The translations under genes and the position numbers were made by a program. Positions 31,456 through 42,036 of a DNA stretch of 64,000 bases are shown here, in pieces; position 1 is the first letter of the stretch; each line of letters starts with the position of its first letter. The stretch comes from Branchiostoma floridae (taxonomy: Eukaryota; Chordata; Leptocardii; Amphioxiformes; Branchiostomatidae): assembly GCF_000003815.2 (NCBI RefSeq), contig NC_049981.1, positions 11,003,478-11,067,477 on the forward strand, written 5' to 3'. The notes under the pieces were generated by a model, which saw only the letters and a list, made by a program, of their open reading frames with translations, searched no databases and was not told where the DNA came from.

Positions 31456-33072
31456 ATGGCATCGCCTTTTCCCTGTCTCTTAACGTTCCTTGTGACGTTT
31501 GTGTTCCTGTGCTCTGCCCAGTCCGTCTGTAAACCACCGTCAGACGAGAAATGTGTGTGCAGTCCGGTGGTGAATCTGAATCCAGTGCTGAATTGTGGGA
31601 ACGAGAACGGTCTTAAAGCAGAGTTGGAGCAGATGAAAATCGCCATGGAACAACTCTCACAGAAGATGGTTGATTGGCCTAAAGGTAAGACAACATTGTG
31701 GTTTGATGATATGTTTAAACAATAGTCAAAAGTTACAGAAAAGTCCTCAAACCTTATGATTATAACCGTGAGAACATACATGTGTACTGTACTACCCCTA
31801 CCTCAGCTAACGCAAACGACACGGAAGCCGACAAGCCCCAAGATTGTCAGGACATCCTCGACAACGACGACACCACGCCCAGCGGCGTGTACATGGTTTA
31901 TCCACGGGACAACCTGGGCGGCTTCCTGGTCTTCTGTGATATGGACACGGACGGAGGCGGCTGGACGGTAAGTCTGGTCACTATGCCATTACAAATGTTA
32001 GGTTTGTGCCCGGCATTGTCCTAACATTGAGATATTTGCTTTGTTGGCTGTCACTGTTTAAGTGTTGTTTTCTTGCTCTTGAAGTTGTTCCAGAGACGCC
32101 AAGACGGAACAGTGAACTTCTTTCGGGGCTGGGCGGACTACAAGACCGGCTTCCCTTCCAACCTGAACGGCGAGTTCTGGCTGGGGAATGACAACTTGTA
32201 CCGCCTGGCCGTGCAGAAAGTCTACCAGCTCAGGGTGGATATGGAGGATGTGGAGGGGAACACGGCGTACGCGGCTTACAGGACGTTTGCCATCTCGCCT
32301 GAATCCCAGAACTACAAACTCCACATCGGGGCTTACACCGGTACTGCAGGTGAGGTATAGTTAACGGTTCTAGTACAGGATTTTGAAACGATATTGTACC
32401 CACAATGTGTCATATGGTGCTGCCTCTGAGTTGAATTTGAACGCGTCGCGTAGATTTATGTAGATAAATATGGTAGATTCTGTTAACTTTTACCAATGTT
32501 CAAAGTAAAATCTCCGTTTTTCCATTCGCGCGTACCAAGTAAGTGAGGAATATTTGGAACATTGTGGAGCAGTGTTACATCGAAAGAAAAATCGTTGGTA
32601 TATGCAATTGCTCACAAAAACATGAATATTGGAGCCTAGAACTGCAAATCATAGCGTCACAGAAATAAAAGGAAGTCAAAAGATACGCATGGTCAACAAG
32701 TCATAGCTCATTTCTGCTTGTGCACATGTACATCTCAAAGCATAGGATAATCTTAAAGATAATCCAAGCGCCGTGCATATTTTTTGTTGGGATCAATATG
32801 AATTATTTGTCTTTGTCACAGGGGACAGCCTGACGGTCCATGACGGGAAACCGTTCAGTACCAAGGACAGAGACAACGATGAGGACTCTATCAGCTGTGC
32901 TCAAACGTACAAAGGTGCGTGGTGGTACGAAAGTTGCCACGGCTCCAACCTGAACGGGCTGTACCATCTGGGTACTCATGAGAGCCGCGCTGACGGGGTC
33001 AACTGGTACAACTGGAAGGGTTACAACTACTCCTTGAAGCGCACGGAGATGAAAATCCGGCCAACTCCATAG
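31456..33072 (+). CDS. Fibrinogen-related (FReD/ficolin-like) secreted lectin, copy B
   Basis: Four exons: 31456-31684, 31807-31967, 32085-32349 and 32822-33072; 301 aa, phases as in copy A. Exon 1: signal peptide [16 protein letters not shown], a slightly longer Cys-rich hinge ([15 protein letters not shown]) and the same coiled coil. The fibrinogen domain keeps [22 protein letters not shown] and the Cys pair, but the loop differs ([18 protein letters not shown] against [18 protein letters not shown] in A). Intron 3 is almost the same sequence as in copy A, so the duplication is recent. AATAAA at 33636-33641. Confidence 0.92.
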
Positions 33073-34019
33073 CCTCACACATTATATTGCATCGTTCACG
33101 CCATTGAAATAGAAGTGAAAACGGCTAAAGGCTAGCTGTTAATCATTTTGATACTAAATACCTATATATACGGATATCATACAATAACCACTCACTTCCT
33201 AGAACAGTATGGTCAATTTTCATGTTATAAGATCTTTCTTTAAATCTTACACTAAAACTAAAACAACAAAATTAGCTTTCCAATACGATTGCATTAGAAT
33301 AATGTAAAAATCTATCTATTTCATTCATTTGTTCGAGGGACTACTGGAATGCATATCAATGGTATGATCATGCATCTTTTCACGGCTGATATGACTGTCT
33401 AACTGACCAGAGAAAATTTTGTTGCTTTCCCCAATGCCTATTTGTATGATAAGACCTGATGCCGTTTTCATTGTCCCTTTCACCGATTTGCCTACGCATT
33501 GTCATAATATAGCAATTGTCGTGACTAAGTCCTGTAATATTTAGCATTTTGTACATGTTCAACTCCACAGTAAAACTCACGACTTCCGTCTGAAGTGTGC
33601 TGACTAGTACTAACTGCTGTCGCAACTAAAATGATAATAAAGTGCGCTGACATAATCATGTTCTGTTGCAGATTTTCCTAATAGAAATAGCTTACATTAG
33701 CAAATTCGTAACCCATTGACATTGTGTATTAATGTAGAAATGCAAGATATTACATTTATGAGGATGTGAACGTCTCTCTTTTGCTTGATCGCTCAAAATG
33801 GTCAACGATTGTAGACATAGCATTTATTATTCCTTACCGCGCTAATAGCTCAGCAATTAAATGTGTGTGTAAGTCTGGAAAATACTAGTACGAAATCCTT
33901 TAGTTATCAGTGTCTGGTAACAACGTATATCGACAAGTAATCAGGATAGTGCAAAAGTAAATGTTATACGGTCAGATTCTATACCAGCGTTAAACAGTAC
34001 GAATGTGACTTTTGCGTTT

Positions 34020-34175
34020 CCTAGATCGCAAGAGCCTCGGTCCTCTGCCCCTCCTCTTGTCCCTGCTCCTTGCCCTTTGACTCGTACAGGTAGTCAGCCA
34101 CCAGGACCCAGAGTGTGGCCGGCCAGGTCAGGCCCAACAGTGTGTACATGGACAGGGCCACCTTGGTGTCAAACA
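34020..34175 (-). pseudogene. Antisense small membrane ORF, start-less copy
   Basis: Minus strand encodes FDTKVALSMYTLLGLTWPAT, then LWVLVADYLYESKGKEQ, and a tail ending in TAG after TEALAI. An in-frame stop lies a few codons upstream and the MSDFLP start of the copy at 30217-30477 is absent, so it is probably not expressed as the same protein unless it starts at an internal Met. Confidence 0.6.
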
Positions 34176-34820
34176 GCAGGATTTACACATTGAAACATCA
34201 GAGTTATGGCATGCGTTTTGAATAATCTCTCGGTCTACTTGGAACACAAAACAAAGACACAAAACTGAACCAAGCGTAGAGGTTCACGGGAATTGAATTC
34301 GAAGACAACGACATGTCTGTTACCGGCATGGAAACATCCCTTCATATACTGCTGCGTACAGTCAAGCCTGTCGACGTCGACTACCTCTACATACGGACCA
34401 CCTGGCCAATGTGACCTTGTTTTGGTGGTCCATTAGATAGTTCTTCCGTTCCCATTGAAACAAAAATCCTGGACAATTCATTTAAAAAACGGGGGTTATT
34501 GTTATGTCTTGAAAGTGAATATGGGCTGTGTTTCTAAAATGACGTTTTATGATAGTTTTTGCTGTTGGAAACAAATTGATATTCTGAATGGACCATCTCC
34601 TGGTGGCTATTGTGTGCTATTTTTTTTTTACGTTTGCATGTTAATGGTTTGGACTAGACGTTACTTCTCTCAGCTAAAACTAAATTTAGTTTTACGGTTC
34701 GCTGAGAGAACATAATGGCACGGTGTGGAATAACACTTCTACTTGTTAGCCAGTCACGTCCTTGAGGGGATATCTACATTGAGCGATTTCTTGTCACGTA
34801 CGAGGGAGCATTTTAACGTC

Positions 34821-34898
34821 ATGGCGTCACTTGTTCCCTGTCTCTGGACTTTGTTTGTGACGTCTGTGCGGACCACCAAACAAATTTGGATTTGGTGA
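34821..34898 (+). pseudogene. Relic FReD signal-peptide exon upstream of copy C
   Basis: Encodes MASLVPCLWTLFVTSV before diverging and stopping after 25 residues. It is the counterpart of the relic at 31158-31271 and sits at the same relative place before the real exon 1, so the relic was present in the duplicated unit. Confidence 0.65.
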
Positions 34899-35532
34899 CA
34901 ACTTTAGATTTGCTGAAGTAACGTTAGAACATTTACCGAGTAGTCTCATATGTGTGGTATGTTTTGCTACCTGTGACATATGCATGTTTTGACTGTGACG
35001 TCAGTCGGGCGCTTCATTGAGAGGATCGCCTTGAAGCGGAACACTTCCTTGTGGGACAGCTACAGTTCACAGAGTTTATCACCCAAGAGGAAGGAAGAAT
35101 TTTAGCGTCATGGCGTCGTCTTTCCCCTGTCTCCTAACGTTCCTTGTGACGTTTGTGTTCCTGTGCTCTGCCCATTCCGTCTGTAAACCACCGTCAGACG
35201 AGAAATGTGTGTGCAGTCCGGTGGTGAATCTGAATCCAGTGCTGAATTGTGGGAACGAGAACGGTCTTAAAGCAGAGTTGGAGCAGATGAAAATCGCCAT
35301 GGAACAACTCTCACAGAAGATGGTTGATTGCTCTACGCAGCACGAAATCTGGTATTTAAGCAAGCTTAAACTCAACGTAAACACGACGTTTCTTCACCCT
35401 TTCTGCAACTTAACGACTTCTATCCGTGTACGTAAAGATATCCTTTAATGTTACCTTTACGTAAGCACTTGCAGGTGCGTTTCTTCACTTTTTCACGGTG
35501 CCTTTCCGCAACTATTAGATGCTTAAATGCGT

Positions 35533-35613
35533 CGTTATTACCTCCATGAAATGTCATGGAGGTTATATTTACCTCCATGAAATGTAATGGAATGGAGGTT
35601 ATATTTTACCCTG

Positions 35614-35653
<40 letters not shown>

Positions 35654-35800
35654 CAAGATAACTCAAGAATGGTTGGGTGGATTGGTTTCATACTTGGTGT
35701 GTTGGTAGGGTGTGATAAAAGCTGGAAATGATTAGATTTTGGGCCCCCTAGCGGCTCCCCTTGGTACTGCAGCGCAGCGGAGGTCGCAAGCTGTTCCCTA
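35533..35800. repeat. Dispersed repeat with GT microsatellite
   Basis: TTACCTCCATGAAATGTCAT followed by its complement-like GGAGGTTAT, a second ACCTCC copy, then a (GT)n run at about 35621-35650 and a GGTTGGGTGGATTGGTTTCA stretch. Related in layout to 25335-25640. Nested inside the TIR element. Confidence 0.45.
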
Positions 35801-35892
35801 GCCGGCTCATACTCCTCTGTCCGGCTTACTTCTCTATTTGTTCCATTTCTATGGTTTTCCCAGCGACCTATAGGAGTCTGGTAGAGACAAAC

Positions 35893-36941
35893 TGATTCCA
35901 GCTCCGGCCCGCACGTCCCAGCTCCGGCCCACACGTTCCAGCTCCGGCCCGCACGGTCCAGCTCCGGCCCGCACAGTCCCTTTTTCACTAAAAAATTGGC
36001 CAAAAAAGTTTAAAAGTTGCCCATTTTAAGGAAATTCCGGGACGACATGCAAAACTTTTTAGCGCATTCGTTGGCTAACATGTTCGCCCATCCTCTGACC
36101 GAATATGACGGCCCAAGACCCGCTGGTGTTTGAGATTACCCCATACCTCCCGTCGCGATACCATAAGTCAGGCGCGCCTAGGCGTAGAACGCCATGGCCA
36201 AGGAAAGTTTACGCTTAACGCACAGAAGGAACGCACGATCTTTGATAAATACAGATAAGATGGATAACGTAACTGTCCATTTTCACAACCTCAAACGGTG
36301 GTCCTTTACCCGTTCCTCTTGCGACACCCATCATACCCCTGACAGTCTGACTGACTTCTATATGGCTAACAAAAATGACTATGATAGAGACTACTTACTT
36401 ATACATGGTTAACAAATTACCCATGATAGAGACTATTTACTTGTATGTGGTGATCAATGTCTTGTTTTCAAATGTCTTCTGTACTGGTATATTCCACATG
36501 ACACAGTCGTATGTGCGGACATGGACCGGGTAAAGAACCACCGTTTGAAGTTGTGAAAATGGACAGTTACGTTATCCATCTTATCTGTATTTATTAAAGA
36601 TCGTGCGTTCCTTCTGTGCGTTAAGCGTAAACTTTCCTTGGCCATGGCGTTCTACGCCTAGGCGCGCCTGACTTATGGTTTCGCGACGGGAGGTATGGGG
36701 TAATCTCAAACACCAGCGGGTCTTGGGCCGTCATATTCGGTCAGAGGATGGGCGAACATGTTAGCCAACGAATGCGCTAAAAAGTTTTGCATGACGTCTG
36801 GAATTTCCTTAAAATGGGCAACTTTTACACTTTTTTGGCCAATTTTTTAGTGAAAAGGGGACTGTGCGGGCCGGAGCTGGACCGTGCGGGCCGGAGCTGG
36901 AACGTGTGGGCCGGAGCTGGGACGTGCGGGCCGGAGCTGGA
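35893..36941. repeat. Long foldback: 420-bp inverted arms around a 215-bp spacer
   Basis: 35893-36312 and 36527-36941 are inverted copies, centred near 36419. Outer parts are GC-rich arrays of a unit like CCAGCTCCGGCCCGCA; inner parts share GGCGCGCCTAGGCGTAGAAC and the short frame starting MAKESLRLTHRR on opposite strands. The frames are a result of the inverted duplication, not evidence for a gene. Confidence 0.85.
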
Positions 36942-37214
36942 ATCAGTGCGGGCCGGAGCTGGACCGTGCGGGCAAGAGCTGGACCGTGCGGGCCGGAGCT
37001 GGAGTTTAACGGGGGTGTTCAACAGGGAGGTTAAATATCTAATCTCCTTGCTTTCAACGCTACCTCTCCGACATCTTTTTCTGTAACTATCAATCTCCAC
37101 CTCTGTAAAGAAAATTCAGAGAGTTTTCTGAAAAGTAAGCTCAAACGCAAAAGGTAACGGAACGATATCGGAAGATACGATACTACTGGAAAAAATAAAC
37201 GATATCTTTCCGAC

Positions 37215-37820
37215 ATGATTCTTGCACCTGTACATAGCATCTTTTTATGTAAACCCGAGATCAACCAACGACGCGCCCAGGCCTCAGCTGTCCTACAGTC
37301 CCTGTGGAAACCTCTCTGGCGACATCGCCACATCTCCCTGCAGACCAAACAACGAGTCTACAACTCCTCAGTTATCTCAGTCCTCCTGTACGGCTCAGAA
37401 ACCTGGGCAATGAACAACACTCTGGCAGCCCGGCTCGACGGATTTGACTCTCGAGCCCTGAGGAGGATCACGGGCACCCGCTGGCACGAGCGCGTGCGCA
37501 ACACTGAACTTAGAGAACAGACCGGGCAACCACCCGCCTCCTCCCTTGCAGCGATGAGAAGGGTTCGCTGGTACGGGCACGTCCTCCGACTCCCTCCAGA
37601 GCACCCCACCAGAGCCCTACTTGATTTTAACCCTAAGAAGGCAGGATGGCGGCGACCAAGAGGGGCCCCCCGCACCCGCTGGATGGATGTCGTAACCCGT
37701 GACCTGCAGAGCATTAACATCACTCTCCACCAGGCGCAGCAAGCAGCCACGAACAGAGGATGGTGGAGAACCATAGTACAGAAAGTCGGCTCTACGCACC
37801 ACGTGCAAGAGGACGAGTGA
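37215..37820 (+). pseudogene. 3' fragment of a non-LTR (LINE) reverse transcriptase ORF
   Basis: 201 residues with the hallmark of the C-terminal end of LINE endonuclease/RT proteins: LLYGSETWAMNN, LRRITGTRWHERVRN, RRVRWYGHVLRLP and GAPRTRWMDVV. The catalytic RT core is absent, so this is a 5'-truncated insertion. It ends in an ACGAGTGAGTGAGTGAGTGG tail, typical of LINEs with simple-repeat 3' ends. It appears inserted into an element-internal repeat (TTTCCGACAT-type) and is itself inside the TIR element. Confidence 0.85.
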
Positions 37821-37854
37821 GTGAGTGAGTGGTTTCGTCAAACACTCTAACACA

Positions 37855-38720
37855 GAAGGAGTTATTCAGGCGAAAGTCGGTACTTTAGTGAACGGCGCAT
37901 GTGGTATATTGAGCGGAAATACTCGTAATTTGGTAAAAGCAATGCCTCTTCTTCAAATAATGATTAACGCTACCTTTCCGACATCTTTTTTGCACCTATA
38001 CATTCCAATTGTTCTGTTATATGTAAGTTTTAACCAGGAGTAAATGTTGCTTTTCTTGGTTAAACTTAACACGTTAACACAGCAGGAGCTATTCAGGCGA
38101 AGCCGCTGCGTTAGTGAGGGCGCATGTGGTATATTGAGCGGAAAATACTCTTAATTTGGTAAAAACAATGCCTCTTCTTCAAATAATGATTAACGCTACC
38201 TTTCCGACATCTTTTTTCCACCTATACATAAAAGGGGGGAGGTTTGCTTAAACCTACCCCCTTTTATGTAAAGTCAGCTCAAATGTAGCGGAAAGACATC
38301 GGAAAGATTGTATCTGTTATATGTAGCTTTCACACAGGAGATTTGCTTTTCTTGCTTAAACTTAACACGCTAACACAGCAGGAGCTACTCATTTGAAGCC
38401 ACTGCTTTAGTGAACGACGCATGTGGTATATTGAGCGGAAAATACTCTTAATTTGGTAAAAGCAATGCCTCTTATTTAAATAAAGATTAACGCTACCTTT
38501 CCGACATCTTTTTTCCACATACACATAAAAGGGGGGAGGCTTGCTTAAACCTCCCCCCTTTTATGTAAAGTCAGCTCAAATGTAGCGGAAAGACATCGGA
38601 AATATTGTATCTGTTATATGTAGCTTTCACACAGGAGCAATGTCTCTTCTTAAAAATAAACGCTACCATTCTGACATATTTTTTGCACCTATACATAAAA
38701 GGGGGAGGTCTCCATAGACC
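37855..38720. repeat. Tandem array of about 3.5 units with internal hairpins
   Basis: Units beginning near 37860, 38087 and 38381 share the phrase GCATGTGGTATATTGAGCGG and then AATGCCTCTTCTT and GCTACCTTTCCGACATCTTT. Between units are perfect-looking hairpins (CATAAAAGGGGGGAGG with its complement) near 38226-38272 and 38524-38570. Short inverted copies of AGCGGAAAGACATCGGAAAG alternate with the forward phrase. This resembles the subterminal arrays of foldback transposons. Confidence 0.75.
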
Positions 38721-40258
38721 TATACTAATAAGAGTATGTAAAATGGGATCAATTGTAACGGAAGGGCAATGTGTATGTAATTTCCACCTTAGAGAACCAC
38801 GAAAATAAAAAAAAGGCGAAGGTCAACTGATTGTATGTAAACGTACGGTCGGTTCACAGCCTGTAGGTGTATTCTGTACATAAGCAATACCCGTTTCATC
38901 TATACGGCACATATAAGGATGTTTAAAGGTTATGTAAAGATATCACATGTATTTAATTTGCCTTAACGAATACGGAAAGGTTACGGAAATGTAAAACCAT
39001 GGTTTCCGTGGTCTTTACGATGCCGTATAAACTCTGCGGAAATATTTTCCCACCTTTAGGCTACATTTAAGTATCTCGGAAAGTATGCTTAAATATTCGT
39101 TTTCGTGCTGTGCTAAAGGTAAGGCAATTTAGTCTGAATAAAAGTCAGAGAGTACCTAGATGTTGTACTGTACAACCTTCTAATAATGTTATAACCATGA
39201 GAATATACATGTGTATTGCATTACCCCTACCTCAGCTGACGAAAACGACACAGAAGCCGACAAGCCCCAAGATTGTCAGGACATCCTCGACAACGACGAG
39301 ACCACGCCCAGCGGCGTGTACATGGTTTATCCACGGGACAACCTGGGCGGCTTCCTGGTCTTCTGTGATATGGACACGGACGGAGGCGGCTGGACGGTAA
39401 GTCTGGTCACTTTACCATTGTAAATATCAGATTTGATTACATTTTGTGCACGTCACTGTCTTATCATCTTTTTAGCTCTCGGTTTTAGTGTTGTTTCCTT
39501 GCTCTTAAAGTTGTTCCAGAGACGCCAAGACGGAACAGTGGACTTCTTTCGGGGCTGGGCGGACTACAAGACCGGCTTCCCTTCCAACCTGAACGGCGAG
39601 TTCTGGCTGGGGAATGACAACTTGTACCGCCTGGCCGTGCAGAAAGTCTACCAGCTCAGGGTGGATATGGAGGATGTGGAGGAGAAACACGGTGTACGCG
39701 GCTTACAGCACGTTTGTCATCTCGCCTGAATCCCAGAACTACAAACTCCACATCGGGACTTACAGCGGTACTTCAGGTAAATTTATGTTATGTTGAAGCA
39801 CAGGATCTTGTCACGGTATTGTCCCGGCAATATATCACATGGTCCTGCCTATGAGTCAAAAGATATGCATGGTCTACAATGCAATTCATAGCTCATGATC
39901 ATTTCAACTTGTAAATATGTATATCTAAAGGCAAAGGATAATCTCAAAGATAACCCATGCTACGTGCATCTCTGTTATTGGGATGTTAATATTTGTCTTT
40001 GTCACAGGGAATAGCCTGACGGGCCATGACGGGAAACCATTCAGTACCAAGGACAGAGACAACGATGAGGACTCTGTCAACTGTGCTCAGTCGTACAAAG
40101 GTGCGTGGTGGTACGTTGATTGCCACTCCTCCAACCTGAACGGGCTGTACCACCTGGGTCCTCATGAGAGTAACGCCGACGGCGTCAACTGGAACCGCTG
40201 GAAGGGTTACAACTACTCCTTGAAACGCACGGAGATGAAAATCCGACCAGCTCCATAA

Positions 40259-42036
40259 TTTCTTGCATTTTATTGTATCTTTTTCATGCCACTGAAACAG
40301 ATATGAATACTGTCAATCCCATCTGCAAGATGGACTTTGCTCTTTTTTGGCTTTACTTGTAGTGTCAGTGATCATGACTTGCAAGGCTGTTCTATTCTTT
40401 TCATAGAATTAAGAATACACATAGTGCTTAGCAGAAGTACTCACCAATATCTCTCAATGGTAGCTTTGATTTCCCACATACGAGTTCATTGTTGATACCT
40501 GCATTATGATAACTCGTCACTGGAGGGCGCCGTTTTACATGCCGTGACAACGTTACATTGTGACAAGTGTGAACGTTGCATGCGTATCAGTCCCAACAGA
40601 ATGTCCATATTAGTCAGCGAACACCACAAATAGATACGTCTTGTTCAGATGGTCTTCTAGACTCGTCATGATCACTTTTCTTTTATTAAAGCTTCAAATT
40701 TCTAGTAACTTGCACTGAATTTTATCTGTTTTCCAGTGTTTAGGTTTACTTTACCTTCACTTTTTATTTTCAGTAATTATACTGAACAGTACATAAGTAC
40801 ATAACGTTATCTTATAAACCAGTATGTATTAGTTACATGTTGATTTATGTTCTTACCCTTGCATAGTATGACTTACTAATACTACACAAACACAAATGAC
40901 AATAAAGGAGACATGTAAAAAGTATTTTATTCTACATAAAAAGCAAACATCACCAGACAATTTTGGCACATATACATATATTGTTTTTCTTTCTGATACA
41001 CACATATAGAAAGTCATTATAAAATTTACAAAGCTCCCCTGAAATATACAATAGTTCTATATACAAAGAAATCTTTCTATAAAAAATAGTTTCTGAGATT
41101 TTGCATATTAAATGCATCTTAGAAACAAGACGCAAAGGATAAAAAATCTTACAATAGTTGGTATTTTGCAAATAGAGTATTCACAAAATTTAGAATATTT
41201 ACAATATACTTTGAATAAAACATGCATTAAAACAAAGTAGATTTCTCTATAATTTGTATTCTTAGATTCTCACATGACCATTTGGTAAATCTGTAAAACA
41301 ATTCTATATAAAACAATTTTACTCTGCATATGATTTCATCAACTGAATTATATAACTGACTCACAACTTGAGTCTTTGCAGCTGCCTGGTTAGCAACAGT
41401 GTCTTGATTTTGACCATGCAGAGTGTTGTCCATGGTCAATACAAGATCCTTTGGGAGGCTCTACGAAAATGTTTTCCGTTTTGTAGGCGTGGCATCTAAC
41501 CAACTGTCAGCCAAACAGATGATCTGCTTTACTTAAGAAAACATTTAGGCAATTGCCCGAATGGCTGACAGCTGGTTACAGTCAATGTCCACAAAAGTGG
41601 AAACTTCAGCCCGGATCAGTAGAGCCTCCCCACGGTATATTGTATAGGTTGCAGGTGAGGCTCTCTGCAAAGTATAATGTACTATGATATGATTTTGCCT
41701 TTCAAACAGTACAATATACATGTACATCACACAGACCCTTTGTCTTGTAAGTCATGAAGTGTAAATGAACTGTAAGCTATATACAAATAGATACAAATTT
41801 GCTCCTGTTACATATTAATTGATAATTATCTTCATTTTTAAAGTGTTTGGCTTCTATCACAGCTTTCATAGCCAAAGAGATTTCTGATGTCAAAGCTCAT
41901 TAAGTGTCTATCCAAAGCTAGAATGACTACTGTCATAAAGGCACTTTGAATTGATTTTAACAAGTGAGAAGTCTTTCATTGACAGTTACTACTATTATTT
42001 TTGGCGATGCCTCAGGGGCTAGCCTAGTTGTGGTTG
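40259..42036. other. Gap between FReD array and the coiled-coil gene
   Basis: Contains the FReD copy C 3' end (AATAAA at 40901), a long AT-rich stretch with no exon, and a MITE at 41453-41631. The last part is the 3' UTR side of the minus-strand gene that ends at 42037. Confidence 0.5.
41453..41631. mobile_element. 179-bp MITE with GGGAGGCTCTAC termini
   Basis: Starts GGGAGGCTCTAC and ends GTAGAGCCTCCC, with imperfect inverted similarity extending inward through a TTTCC...CATCTAACCAACTGTCAGCC block. A decayed relative is at 13570-13730. No coding content. Confidence 0.8.

Larger units (their letters stand above)
33073..35030. other. Spacer between FReD copies B and C
   Basis: Repeats the layout behind copy A: 3' flank, antisense small ORF remnant (34020-34175), then a relic first exon (34821-34898) ahead of the next gene. 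Nothing else coding is seen. Confidence 0.55.
35338..39110. mobile_element. 3.8-kb TIR composite element inserted in FReD copy C
   Basis: The left end CAGCACGAAA is matched in inverted orientation by the right end TTTCGTGCTG, and a further TATTTAAGCA block is inverted at both ends. The flanking 8-9 bp (TGCTCTACG left, TGCTAAAGG right) form an imperfect duplication. CAG-starting TIRs with 8-bp duplications are typical of hAT elements; this assignment is tentative. No hAT transposase is seen. The interior holds a dispersed repeat, a long foldback, a LINE 3' fragment and a tandem array, so it is a non-autonomous element enlarged by nested insertions. Confidence 0.7.
35110..40258 (+). pseudogene. 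Fibrinogen-related gene copy C, disrupted
   Basis: Exon 1 (from 35110) matches copy B through the coiled coil (QLSQKMVD) and then runs into a TIR element at about 35338, reaching a stop at 35446-35448. The sequence after the element (CTAAAG, GTAAGG at 39113-39124) restores the original exon end and splice donor. Exon 2 39236-39396 is intact; exon 3 39511-39776 is 266 nt instead of 265 because of one extra base near 39680-39690 (GAGGAGAAACACGG), which shifts the frame; exon 4 40008-40258 is intact and keeps DRDNDED and [12 protein letters not shown]. Intron 3 is shorter (231 bp) than in A and B. AATAAA at 40901-40906. With two independent lesions this is a pseudogene unless rescued by splicing or a separate start. 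Confidence 0.85.

Noticed and set aside
36194-36645. Two similar short ORFs starting MAKESLRLTHRR on opposite strands
   Set aside because: They are the two arms of one inverted repeat; similarity reflects the duplication, not selection on a protein.
38000-38720. CRISPR-like array of repeats with spacers
   Set aside because: Units are 220-300 bp, imperfect and hairpin-bearing within a transposon of a eukaryotic genome; no cas genes.
40950-41439. AT-rich frames between the FReD array and the coiled-coil gene
   Set aside because: Low-complexity Ile/Tyr/Lys-rich translation without splice context or similarity to neighbours.
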